A DNA stretch of 22,360 nt from Lachnospiraceae bacterium (GCA_017620345.1 JAFZQP010000158.1:1-22360); one strand, 5' to 3'; counted from the stretch's first letter, positions 7,109-15,690 are shown. A program made the numbers and translations. Notes: generated from the letters alone by a model not told the origin.

Positions 7109-7783
7109 CTATCCTCTGAACTCACCATCATGTGCCACAAGAGAAACAGTATCAACTCCAGAAAGCGACTTTACGGCATTTACCATTCCTGCAGCATCCG
7201 ATACTCTTACCTCAAACACGGCATTTGTTCCCGTCGCCGTAACATTTACCGACCTGATTGTAAGTATCTTTCCAAACCGCGAAACTGCGCCGGATATGTC
7301 TTCGGTAGATATGTCTTCATGATATCCCACGAACATCATATGACCTGTTTTCGTTTCCGGAATGTATTTAAGGATCGCTATTGCAATGGTAACGCATACC
7401 GCAAGCACGATCGCTACCTTATATAATCCCGCACCGCATATGATCCCGGTTCCTATTGACCAGAACAGGAACAGCAGATCTATAGGCTCCTTTATGGCGG
7501 TACGAAATCTGACAATGGACAGCGCGCCGACCATACCAAGGGATATGACAAGACTGCTCTGCATCGCCAGAATGATCCCGGCCGTAACTATGGCCATCGC
7601 AACCATGGCGATATTGTACTCTTTGGAGTAAAAAGCATTCTTTGTTATCAGCCTGTAAACAAAGAACAGATACATTGCTATCAGAAACGTGATCCCAAGC
7701 GTTGTCACTATCTCTGCAACAGTAATATCAGCTCCGGAAAACCCATTCATCAGGTTATCGGATATGATCTGTTTAAACGTCAT
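7109..7783 (-). CDS. DUF4956 integral membrane protein
   Basis: The 224-residue protein matches the DUF4956 pattern, most clearly in SLGMVGALSIVRFRTAIKEP (81-100) followed by IDLLFLFWSIGTGI (101-114). Hydrophobic segments lie at about 22-44, 55-77, 101-117 and 121-139, with the 78-94 stretch possibly re-entrant. Residues 145-224 form a soluble alpha/beta tail (GKILTIRSVNVTATGTNAVF) that looks like a small ferredoxin/ACT-like fold, as in the MgtC tail; that comparison is weak. No biochemical function is established to my knowledge. It starts inside the end of the VTC gene (11-base overlap) with a strong GGAGGT 6 bases before the ATG. Tight coupling to the polyphosphate polymerase-like enzyme suggests that it forms the membrane part of the same complex, possibly a channel or anchor. 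Confidence 0.9.
   Translation of the reverse strand: MTFKQIISDNLMNGFSGADITVAEIVTTLGITFLIAMYLFFVYRLITKNAFYSKEYNIAMVAMAIVTAGIILAMQSSLVISLGMVGALSIVRFRTAIKEPIDLLFLFWSIGTGIICGAGLYKVAIVLAVCVTIAIAILKYIPETKTGHMMFVGYHEDISTEDISGAVSRFGKILTIRSVNVTATGTNAVFEVRVSDAAGMVNAVKSLSGVDTVSLVAHDGEFRG
7112..7117 (-). promoter_or_regulatory. Shine-Dalgarno AGAGGA supporting the TTG start of the CotH gene
   Basis: AGAGGA on the minus strand lies 9 bases before the TTG at 7102 and runs up to the TAG stop of the DUF4956 gene. It makes the TTG start credible in the absence of a nearby ATG. Confidence 0.7.
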
Positions 7784-8483
7784 TATATACCTCCATCAGC
7801 CTCTCAATTCCAAGGGCGTATTTTGAACAACTGCTCCTGACAAGACGCATACCGCCCAAAACCGACTCTATCTCATACGGTAGGAACTCATCATACTTAA
7901 CTTCAAGCACGTGCATATTTGAGTCGAGGACGGGAAGCCCCGTTAATCCAGTATCAAAAAAACGTTCAAATTCCCGACTGGCAAATATATTCCTGTCGAA
8001 AGTGATCCTTACGTTACACGTATCATATACGTAAGCACTTCGCTCATAATCCACTATACATGCAGGCCTGTAGGCTGCGGCCATGTATTTTGCAAGATAC
8101 TTTTCAAGAACTCTGTTCCCGGAGGCCGACAGTAGCTCATTTGCCTTTTGACGGTCATCGGAAATAAGTGCATCAAACAACTCTCTGCCGATTTTTGCAG
8201 ACATCTTGGATATCGTATCCCTGTGTCTTATCTTGATCTCTGCCGCTATCGGATCGTCACTGCAGTCGTATGTTCTTATACGGTATTTCTCTCTGGGTGA
8301 CACTCCGGCGATATTTTCCCGGTAGCAGCTGTAGCCGGGACTGTCAAAATATACGCTCCTGATCCTGTAGTAGTCTCCACACTGGTGCACATCGTACTTC
8401 ATTAAACCAGATATGCGATTTCTTACATCAATAAGAACGTCGTCACCAACTATGAATTTTAACTCTTTCCGGTATCCGTTCAT
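7773..8483 (-). CDS. VTC-domain polyphosphate polymerase-like protein
   Basis: From the ATG at 8483 the product is 236 residues and is essentially one VTC catalytic domain, the fold that in yeast Vtc4 polymerises ATP gamma-phosphate into polyphosphate. The basic tunnel residues of the family can be followed: RKELKF (5-10), KYRIRTY (67-73, the R-x-R pair R68/R70), AAEIKIRH (80-87), R148 in DYERSAYVY, VLEVKYDEFLP (192-202, E194 and K196) and SSCSKYALG (217-225, K221). All are present, so the enzyme looks catalytically intact. There is no SPX or membrane domain; the membrane part is probably the overlapping DUF4956 protein. An ATG 8 codons upstream (8507) is an alternative start. Neither start has a strong Shine-Dalgarno, and 8483 fits the family N-terminus better. 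It follows addA by 27 bases with no terminator between. Confidence 0.9.
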   Translation of the reverse strand: MNGYRKELKFIVGDDVLIDVRNRISGLMKYDVHQCGDYYRIRSVYFDSPGYSCYRENIAGVSPREKYRIRTYDCSDDPIAAEIKIRHRDTISKMSAKIGRELFDALISDDRQKANELLSASGNRVLEKYLAKYMAAAYRPACIVDYERSAYVYDTCNVRITFDRNIFASREFERFFDTGLTGLPVLDSNMHVLEVKYDEFLPYEIESVLGGMRLVRSSCSKYALGIERLMEVYNDV

Positions 8484-8510
8484 CCCAATATGGTAGCACA
8501 AGCCCATGTT

Positions 8511-11500
8511 TTATGCAACGGATATGGATTTTCGGAGCCTTGTGGAGTATATAACGAGATCCTTGATATTTCTTCCCGTGATCTGGGCAAGTGCCTTTCC
8601 GTAGTATTCAAGCTGTTCCCTGTAGCGGTTGACCAGAACGTCCTCATGGTCGACCCGGTCCGTTTTGTAATCAACTACGGTTATACCGTCATCGTCAATA
8701 AAGTAGGCATCCACAATCCCCTGTACAAGTATCATCTCTTTCGATTCCTCCACTCCGATCACAAAAGGCTGCTCTCTGAAGAGCCTTCCTGCCTCTTTGG
8801 CTGTTCTCATTTGCTGACCCAGTGGAGAATTCAGGAAAAACGCAACGTCATCCGGCCTTATCGCACTGACCTGGTCGGAATCCATGCGGTGACTGTCATG
8901 CATCTTCCCGGCAAAACTCATGACCTCATCAGACGTAACATCTTCTGATGCATATTCCCACAATTCCATTATCCGGTGGAAAGCTGTTCCGTAAAAAGTC
9001 CCTCCGGTCGCAGTCTGCCCTTCCTGTCTTGCAAATATCGGGATATATTTATCGGGCTCGGTCTCGCCAAAGAGCGGTTCATCATTATCTGTAAGCGCCT
9101 CGCCTCTTGACCTCTTTTCCTCGATCGCCCTGTGTTTGAGTTCTGAAACAGACAGTTTCATCCTAAGCTCAGGATTTAGCGGGTACGGATACTCCTCCTG
9201 AACATGGGCAAGATAAGGCGGCACATCCTTAACTTCTCCTTTATCACTTTGTATATCAGCCTCTTCCTGCCTCAGAAGCGCCAGTATCCTGTCCGAAGAT
9301 CCTTCTTTTTCCATTTCTTCCGCAAATCTTCCCTGTACAAGATCCGTCTCTGTAACGGTTGATACATCGATATGGGTAAAGCCGTCATTTTTATATGCAT
9401 GCTTTATCATATCAAAGTACGTCATACTCTTTTCAATGTCTGCTGTAGGGCCTTCAAACACATCTTCTCTCCCGACACCGATCATTATGAGCTTTTCCCT
9501 GGCCCTGGTCATGGCAACATATAAAACCCTAATTTCTTCGGCAACACTGTCACGTCTGTTTTCTTCGCCGGCGATCATCTTCGGGATCGTCGATCCGGTA
9601 ATGCGCCTGTTCGTGTCAACAAAATCAGCGCCGAAACCGAGTTTTGTATTCCATATGATCTTACCCGACTCATCCTGAGTATTCCGCTTCTTTTCAAGAC
9701 CGGCCACAAAGCATACCGGAAACTCCAGCCCCTTGCTGGCGTGCATGGTCATAAGCCTTACAACATCGTCGTTCTCACCAACGACCCCGGCTTCTCCGTC
9801 GTCTATCTCATATTTACGGATCTGATCCATATACCTGACAAAGCCGTACAGACCTTTAAAGCTCGTTCTGCCGTAATCCTCGGCCTTTGAAAGCAGGAGA
9901 GCCAGATTTGCCATCCTCTGTTCCTGTTTTCCCATACATCTGACAAAGTCACCGTAATACCTGTCTATAAAGTCAGATATTATGCCGCTTACCGGCGTGT
10001 AGGTTGACATAACTTTGTATCTGTTGAGCAGATCGAGCATTCTTCTGCACTTCTCCTGAATGGTTATATCAGCGGATGCCTCCGCCGCGAACCTGATCCT
10101 GTCATACAGGCACTTGTCCTTACCTGCCTCCGACGTGATAACAGCCATATCCTCATCCGATAATCCCCCGACAGGGCCGCCTGCGAGTGTCGCAAGTTCG
10201 ATATCGCAAAGCGGGTTATCAACAGATGCGAGAAATGCCAATACAGTCTGAACCTCAACCGTACCAAAATATCCCTCTCGTCCCGTTACAAACAGCGGGA
10301 TCCCGGCTCCGGCAAAAACATCCCGGAATGCCTGATCATATTTCTTCATGGAACGCACAAGGATGGCAAAATCCCGGTATGACACAGGTCGTATGATCTT
10401 TTTGGCTTTATCGTATATGCGATATCCGCTTCTTATCATATCCTGTATCCGGTTTGCTGCGATATTCGCCGCCAGCTCCTCGGAAGACAGTTCGTCAGCA
10501 AGACCTATCACTATCTCCGTCCTGTAAGGATCTTCTTTCGGGCTGTCTTCATAGAACGTGGCACCATGATTGAGTCTTGCCGCCTCATCATACTCGATCC
10601 CGCCGGCCTCTTCCTTCATTATTGCGGAAAATACTTCATTTACGGCATTAATGACCTCTTTTCTCGAGCGGAAATTATCATTCAGCAGGATCCTTCTGTC
10701 AGGCCCCGGCTCATCCGAATACGTGGTATATTTAGACAGAAACAGATCGGGTCTTGCATGTCTGAAACTGTATATACTCTGCTTGACATCACCGACCTGG
10801 AACACATTTCCGGGATCATGCCTGCATATGAGAGATACGAGCACTTCCTGCGTCATATTGCTGTCCTGATACTCATCAACATATATCTCGATGAACTGTT
10901 GTCTGTATATTTCGGCGATATCCGGATCCTGAAGGATCTTTACAGCCATATGCTCCATGTCGTTAAAATCGATAACATTCTGCTGACGTTTCATTTCTTC
11001 AAAAATCGCCGCAAAATCAGCCACCAGATCGGTAACCGCAAACAGCGGTACTTTAGCGATCTGTATATGCTCATATAATGTCTTAGGGGCGAAGGCTGTC
11101 AATTCCTTAAGCTCACCGATAGTATTCTTAATCTCATCACGCAGGCCGGTAACCGCTTTTTTTGCTTTTTCACCGGTTTCATCAAGATCTTTTGACCTGA
11201 TCGACTTAAATGATGGATTACCGACAGTCCTAAGCCTTTCACGCAGTGCCTCATATCCGGTATTCTTTAGGATCGCATCAATTTCCTCATCATATGCACT
11301 GATGCACTCCCTGTACGGCTCGATCACGCTGTTTTCGTCTATTATCGAAAATGCCTGCTGCGTTATATGCTTCAGTCCGGTAATTTTCCGGATAATATGG
11401 TTTACATAACTTTCAAAAAGCGGGGATCTCTCAAACTCTTCATAAGAGCCAATATTATAAGATTCCCTGCATTCCTCAAGATATCCGGCAGGGTCCGGGC

Positions 11501-12068
11501 TTGCTATGACAAATCTGTAGATCGGAATGATCAGCTCGGCAAGACCTTTGTCATTCTTTGCTTTGGAAAAGCATTCCACTGCCTCAAGAAACGCAGGATC
11601 TGCCTTCTCGTAAGCGTTCTCCATACACCGGTCAAGCGCATCCTGCATCATCAGTTTGCACTCATTCTCATCAGCAACCCTGAAATTGGGATCGAGCGAC
11701 ACCTTCTCAAAGTGATCGTTTATAACATTCTTACAGAATCCGTGTATCGTCGTTATAAGCGCATTTCCTGCCAGCATGCCCTGTTTTCTTAAATGCTCTA
11801 TCTTTTCCGTATCGGGAACCGCCTCATTTACAAGACGTTTTATCTCATCCTCAATGGCATCCCTTATCCTGCTTCGAAGTTCCGCAGCCGCTGCCTTCGT
11901 AAAAGTCATTATAAGCATGCGGTCAATGTCAGCCTGCTCATCCGATATGATCCGATTGAGTATCCTCGCTACAAGCACACTTGTTTTGCCGCTTCCCGCT
12001 GCCGCAGACACGAGTACGTTGCAATCCCTTATATCTATCGCAAGTTTTTGATTCTCCGTAAGACCCAT
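8511..12068 (-). CDS. addA: AddA, helicase-nuclease subunit of AddAB
   Basis: The 1185-residue protein is the SF1A helicase and nuclease subunit of AddAB, which processes double-strand breaks to 3' single strands for RecA. The Walker A motif AAAGSGKTS is at 22-30, FIEIYVDEYQDSN carries the Walker B DExQ region, GDVKQSIYSFR is motif III, and LMTMHASKGLEFP and VLYVAMTRAREKL are motifs V and VI. The C-terminal RecB-family nuclease is marked by HRIMELWEY, QGIVDAYFID and D1133-Y-K-T-D1137, followed by YREQLEYYGKAL. All key residues are intact and the length is normal. The ATG at 12068 has AGGGAT about 9 bases upstream and starts 4 bases after the addB stop, so both subunits come from one mRNA. Confidence 0.98.
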   Translation of the reverse strand: MGLTENQKLAIDIRDCNVLVSAAAGSGKTSVLVARILNRIISDEQADIDRMLIMTFTKAAAAELRSRIRDAIEDEIKRLVNEAVPDTEKIEHLRKQGMLAGNALITTIHGFCKNVINDHFEKVSLDPNFRVADENECKLMMQDALDRCMENAYEKADPAFLEAVECFSKAKNDKGLAELIIPIYRFVIASPDPAGYLEECRESYNIGSYEEFERSPLFESYVNHIIRKITGLKHITQQAFSIIDENSVIEPYRECISAYDEEIDAILKNTGYEALRERLRTVGNPSFKSIRSKDLDETGEKAKKAVTGLRDEIKNTIGELKELTAFAPKTLYEHIQIAKVPLFAVTDLVADFAAIFEEMKRQQNVIDFNDMEHMAVKILQDPDIAEIYRQQFIEIYVDEYQDSNMTQEVLVSLICRHDPGNVFQVGDVKQSIYSFRHARPDLFLSKYTTYSDEPGPDRRILLNDNFRSRKEVINAVNEVFSAIMKEEAGGIEYDEAARLNHGATFYEDSPKEDPYRTEIVIGLADELSSEELAANIAANRIQDMIRSGYRIYDKAKKIIRPVSYRDFAILVRSMKKYDQAFRDVFAGAGIPLFVTGREGYFGTVEVQTVLAFLASVDNPLCDIELATLAGGPVGGLSDEDMAVITSEAGKDKCLYDRIRFAAEASADITIQEKCRRMLDLLNRYKVMSTYTPVSGIISDFIDRYYGDFVRCMGKQEQRMANLALLLSKAEDYGRTSFKGLYGFVRYMDQIRKYEIDDGEAGVVGENDDVVRLMTMHASKGLEFPVCFVAGLEKKRNTQDESGKIIWNTKLGFGADFVDTNRRITGSTIPKMIAGEENRRDSVAEEIRVLYVAMTRAREKLIMIGVGREDVFEGPTADIEKSMTYFDMIKHAYKNDGFTHIDVSTVTETDLVQGRFAEEMEKEGSSDRILALLRQEEADIQSDKGEVKDVPPYLAHVQEEYPYPLNPELRMKLSVSELKHRAIEEKRSRGEALTDNDEPLFGETEPDKYIPIFARQEGQTATGGTFYGTAFHRIMELWEYASEDVTSDEVMSFAGKMHDSHRMDSDQVSAIRPDDVAFFLNSPLGQQMRTAKEAGRLFREQPFVIGVEESKEMILVQGIVDAYFIDDDGITVVDYKTDRVDHEDVLVNRYREQLEYYGKALAQITGRNIKDLVIYSTRLRKSISVA

Positions 12069-12072
12069 TTAA

Positions 12073-15000
12073 CTAATCCCTGTTCTTCTTACCATCATTT
12101 TTCATCAGATCCATCCATTCGGACTTTTTAAAGCCCGGCGATTTATTTGCGGATGTTTGTCCGCTCTTATTGCACACAGTCCCGTACGGGCAAAAACTGC
12201 AGTCGGGACCGGTAAACCGTCTCACGCCGTCAGGGGCCGGCACGGCAATATTACCGCTTACCATTTCCTGACCTATCCTTCTTATGCATTCTGTTGCGTA
12301 GGCTGACAATATGCCCATTTCATCGCCTGTAACCGTCTGTTTTGTCTGTCTTATGCCCTTACCGGTAGTGGTCAGACCTGTCACACTTGAGTCAGTGGCG
12401 ATATCCGCATCCATAAGAGTCGGTATATTTCCGTCGGTATTTATAAGCCCGTTAAAGCAAAGTTCCTTCATCAAAAGAGACCGGATCTCCTCGGCCGACA
12501 GCTCGCCCTTTGCCTTAATGATCGGATCATCTATGTGATAATACAAAACACCGGCGGGGATAACGTTCTTATCCGTCTTCTCCATGGCCATGGCGGCATT
12601 CAGATAAAGAAGAAGCTGGAGCTGTCTTCCCTCATACACAGCTGCCAGATCCATTTCATGATGTGATGATTTATAGTCAATGATCCTTACGTATATACCA
12701 TCTTCATCCTCATAAGTATCAACCCTGTCGATCCTTCCTCTAAGTCTCATCATCTCTTCATCCGAAAGTTTCAACACGAGCGTATCCTTATCTTCGAGCC
12801 TGTCAAAATCCACCTCGAAATATTTAGGAATAAACTTACCTTTTTTTATCTGGCTGCTTATAACATCTGCACTCCTGTGCATTGTTCTTCGGATCCGGTT
12901 TTCCATATAAGCATATCTAGCAGCGGATGACAGCTTATCCTGCCTGTATGCTTCAATAGCCCTGTCAACCGCCGCATCCATAAGGCTGTGCCGGGCCGCT
13001 TCATCTGTGCCTGCCCAGTCATTACCCGCTTCTTTCATAAGTTCCGAGTATATCCTCATGCACTCATGGAATATTGTTCCTATATCGCTTGCTTCAAATG
13101 AGAAGATCTCTCTTTCGCGAAGATCAAGTCCGTATTCAAGGAAATACCTGTATGCACATTTCGCATAATCCTCAAGCCTTGTGATGCCCGCCAAAAGCTG
13201 TCGTCCGTATATTGCGTGAGCAAGCGCAGATCCTATGCAATCCTTTGCATGTGTTCCGTCTCTCAAAAGAATCTTCTCGGAGATGCACTTAAGACGCTCG
13301 TTATACTTGCCGTTTTTCTTAAAGTACCTGATAAGTTCCTCTGCTCTTTCAAGTTCTTCTGTTGAAGCGGTACCGGAAACGATCGGAAATATCAGACCTG
13401 CAAGTTCCTCAAAAGCCTCTTCCTCATCAGCATAGGGCGCATCATCCGAAAGCCCGGTTTCTGTCACGATATTCGGAAACTGCTCTTTGACCTTACCGAT
13501 CAGATATGACGGAAGAAGTGATTCTCCCGAGCGTGAAACAAGCGGATATGATATATACAGGGAATCCTCAGGTTTTCCCGCCGCCATATAGACATAAAGC
13601 TGCTGAGTATATACATCCTCTCTGGCAGTCGGTGCCAGTATCAGGTCACTGTCACTCTTCAGCAGGAATTCCCGATCATTTTCATTTATGATACCGCCTC
13701 CTGACGGTGCCTTCGGAATCACTCCGTCGTTTGCACCTGTTATGAACAGCACTTTTATATCGTTAAGCCGGCTTCTTGTCATATCTGCAACCTGGATATA
13801 GTCGATCCCCATTGGGATCGTACCGATCCTGATCGTATCAAGCCCTGCATCTACAAGGTTGCCGAAGCCCCTGATATCCGTTTTTTCATCCGGGATCAGC
13901 TCACACAGTTCTTCAAGCAGGTTCATAATCCGCACATAGATCCTTCCATACTGGTTGGCAAGATCCCTCATCCCTGCCTCTTCGAAGTTTTGCGACGCTT
14001 CCTTAAGCTTCTGCTCGATACCGTCGGCCTCTATAAGCCGATAAAGCGCCATACAGAACTGTCTGATCATAAACACGGAACCCGCGTTGATCCGAACATC
14101 CTCACCAAATTGTTTTGCAAACAGGTCGCATTTCCCGATAAATATCTCTCTGACGCGGTTTATCCTCTCAAGTTCATCCGCACCTGCTGCCTTTGTATGC
14201 GTATCAAACCTTTCATGCCACTTCTTATATCCCTTTATATTGGCTGCAAGGCAATAATTCTCGAGGATATAAATATCCTCTTCATCGAATCCCGTAAGTC
14301 CGGATTTCAGAAAGCGAAATACCGATGAAATGCTGTAATTGTCGGAAATGATATCTATAAAAGATCTTATGTACTCAATGAACGGATTGAGAAGAATCGG
14401 CTCGCTGCAGTCAATAAAGAACGGGATATCATGCTTTGTAAATTCCCTTTCTATAGTATGACGGTATGCGGACATATCTCCGGTCAGTATCGCAAAGTCT
14501 CTGTACCGGTAGCCCTTCTTACGTATCAGATCCCTGATCCGGGAAAAAACAATTCTGATCTCTTCCTCAGGATTACGCGCACGTATGATATGTGCATCAG
14601 TGTTATTTAATTCCGATAACACCCCTTCGGTTCTGTATACAATTCCCTCTTTAGCATTGCACGTGTTATTTTTACTGAGTTTTCGGGCTTTGTACGGGTT
14701 TTCTATCGGGATATGCCTTTCATCCGCCATCCGTCCCAGCTGACTCATAGTCTTTTTTGACAGATAAAATAACTCATGTTCTCTAATTGGCGCATTGCTG
14801 TCGTTTTCTTGTATACAATCCTCCATAAGCAGCGCCACATGAACCGAAAGTGCATTTTCGAGAAGAACGCCTATGAGTTTGTTCTGTACCGGTGTAAATC
14901 CCGTGAAACCGTCAAAGAATATCTCGCTGTTTGCAACAGTTTCGGAACTGGGGATCAGGGAGCTCACCCGGTCCAGCATTTCCTCAACTGTTGTATATCT

Positions 15001-15528
15001 TTCCTTTATATACTCCTTGAATGCCGCATACACTATCGACACATCATTAAGTTTTCCCGCAAGCAGCCCTCTTCCGGACGATTCGGCGGTTTTAGCCAGC
15101 TCAGATACCTTTTCCGGGCTGATCCCATATTGCATGAACTCACTTATCAGAGACTTGATCCTGTCTATATACCCTAACTTATCAAGTTCATCAGCAAAAA
15201 CCGTAAGCTGCGGGCGCATCTTTTCCGCCAGCATTCCGATGATCAGGCTCTTCCCCGTTTCATCGAGCATTACAACATCCGACTCATATGAGCCGACTTC
15301 GTCACTGATCCTGTGGGCGAACCTTGTAAAAGAAAGGACATCGATGTTCAGTATTCCGTGATTTTTCGAACGAAGAACAAGCTCGCGCTGAGTTGCGAGG
15401 CCGAACTGTTCCGGGACGATCACGAGGTACTGACGCTGCGGATTCTTATCCGCCTGCTCCAGGATATATTCGATTAAACGGCGGGATTTATCGCTTGCGA
15501 CGCCACCAAGCCAGAATTTGAGTGCCAT
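12073..15528 (-). CDS. addB: AddB, Fe-S nuclease subunit of AddAB with a degenerate P-loop
   Basis: The 1151-residue protein is the inactivated-helicase and second-nuclease subunit of AddAB. The C-terminal nuclease is shown by RIIDYKSSHH and the Fe-S staple: one Cys in EDYAKCAYRYFLEYGLDLR plus C1110-x2-C1113-x5-C1119 in DCSFCPYGTVC. At the N-terminus, where clostridial and Bacillus AddB usually read GxxGSGKT/S, this protein reads GGVASDKS (8-15): the glycine before the lysine is Asp13. The ATP site is therefore probably altered. The ATG at 15528 has no Shine-Dalgarno, but it lies only 11 bases after a TATAAA box, so the message is close to leaderless. The family N-terminus (MALKFWLGG) leaves little room for another start. 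It is first in the operon and diverges from thiT. Confidence 0.97.
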   Translation of the reverse strand: MALKFWLGGVASDKSRRLIEYILEQADKNPQRQYLVIVPEQFGLATQRELVLRSKNHGILNIDVLSFTRFAHRISDEVGSYESDVVMLDETGKSLIIGMLAEKMRPQLTVFADELDKLGYIDRIKSLISEFMQYGISPEKVSELAKTAESSGRGLLAGKLNDVSIVYAAFKEYIKERYTTVEEMLDRVSSLIPSSETVANSEIFFDGFTGFTPVQNKLIGVLLENALSVHVALLMEDCIQENDSNAPIREHELFYLSKKTMSQLGRMADERHIPIENPYKARKLSKNNTCNAKEGIVYRTEGVLSELNNTDAHIIRARNPEEEIRIVFSRIRDLIRKKGYRYRDFAILTGDMSAYRHTIEREFTKHDIPFFIDCSEPILLNPFIEYIRSFIDIISDNYSISSVFRFLKSGLTGFDEEDIYILENYCLAANIKGYKKWHERFDTHTKAAGADELERINRVREIFIGKCDLFAKQFGEDVRINAGSVFMIRQFCMALYRLIEADGIEQKLKEASQNFEEAGMRDLANQYGRIYVRIMNLLEELCELIPDEKTDIRGFGNLVDAGLDTIRIGTIPMGIDYIQVADMTRSRLNDIKVLFITGANDGVIPKAPSGGGIINENDREFLLKSDSDLILAPTAREDVYTQQLYVYMAAGKPEDSLYISYPLVSRSGESLLPSYLIGKVKEQFPNIVTETGLSDDAPYADEEEAFEELAGLIFPIVSGTASTEELERAEELIRYFKKNGKYNERLKCISEKILLRDGTHAKDCIGSALAHAIYGRQLLAGITRLEDYAKCAYRYFLEYGLDLREREIFSFEASDIGTIFHECMRIYSELMKEAGNDWAGTDEAARHSLMDAAVDRAIEAYRQDKLSSAARYAYMENRIRRTMHRSADVISSQIKKGKFIPKYFEVDFDRLEDKDTLVLKLSDEEMMRLRGRIDRVDTYEDEDGIYVRIIDYKSSHHEMDLAAVYEGRQLQLLLYLNAAMAMEKTDKNVIPAGVLYYHIDDPIIKAKGELSAEEIRSLLMKELCFNGLINTDGNIPTLMDADIATDSSVTGLTTTGKGIRQTKQTVTGDEMGILSAYATECIRRIGQEMVSGNIAVPAPDGVRRFTGPDCSFCPYGTVCNKSGQTSANKSPGFKKSEWMDLMKNDGKKNRD

Positions 15529-15539
15529 TGTGGATATAT

Positions 15540-15567
15540 TTTATATCTGATATGTCCGTATTGTCAA
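15540..15567 (-). promoter_or_regulatory. Sigma-A type promoter of the addB operon
   Basis: The minus strand reads TTGACA at 15567-15562, a 16-base spacer and TATAAA at 15545-15540. Transcription should start around 15534-15532, only 4 to 6 bases before the addB ATG at 15528. The -35 box occupies the same base pairs as the -35 box of the divergent thiT promoter. Confidence 0.75.
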
Positions 15568-15589
15568 TTAAACCGTTAGGTGATATACT
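15561..15589 (+). promoter_or_regulatory. Sigma-A type promoter of thiT (extended -10)
   Basis: The plus strand reads TTGTCA at 15561-15566, a 17-base spacer and TATACT at 15584-15589. The -10 is preceded by TGA (15581-15583), giving an extended -10 element. The predicted start is near 15596, about 9 bases before the TPP riboswitch. It overlaps the addB -35 on the opposite strand. Confidence 0.8.
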
Positions 15590-15602
15590 ACAACATGTTG
15601 TA
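15589..15602. repeat. 14-bp perfect palindrome across the thiT transcription start
   Basis: TACAACATGTTGTA is a perfect inverted repeat without a spacer. It begins at the last base of the thiT -10 box and covers the predicted +1. It could be an operator for a repressor, or a 5'-terminal RNA hairpin (5-bp stem with a CAUG loop) protecting the transcript. I do not recognise it as the site of a known regulator. Confidence 0.5.
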
Positions 15603-15604
15603 TA

Positions 15605-15684
15605 GGCGCTGGGGGTGACCGCAAACGGTCTGAGATCAAACCCCTATAACTTGATTCGGTTGAAACCGACGTAAGGAAGCGAGG
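15605..15684 (+). promoter_or_regulatory. TPP riboswitch (THI element) controlling thiT
   Basis: The conserved CTGAGA core is at 15630-15635 and closes a perfect GACCG-CAAA-CGGTC hairpin (15617-15630). Downstream come ACTTGAT, the CGGTT/AACCG stem (15657-15661 with 15664-15668) and CGTAAGGAAGCG, all matching the second arm of the thi-box. P1 is formed by CGCT (15607-15610) with AGCG (15678-15681). The Shine-Dalgarno GAGG (15681-15684) begins on the last base of P1. No terminator hairpin lies between aptamer and gene, so ligand-stabilised P1 blocking ribosome access is the likely mechanism. Thiamine pyrophosphate would switch thiT off. Confidence 0.92.
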
Positions 15685-15690
15685 TAAACT

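Noticed and set aside
8483..8507. VTC protein starting at the ATG at 8507
   Set aside because: It adds MGLCYHIG before the family N-terminus and has no Shine-Dalgarno. The ATG at 8483 fits VTC domains better, although its own ribosome site is also weak.
8490..8948. Plus-strand open frame of 152 codons opposite the 3' end of addA
   Set aside because: It overlaps the AddA nuclease domain in antisense and has no features of its own.
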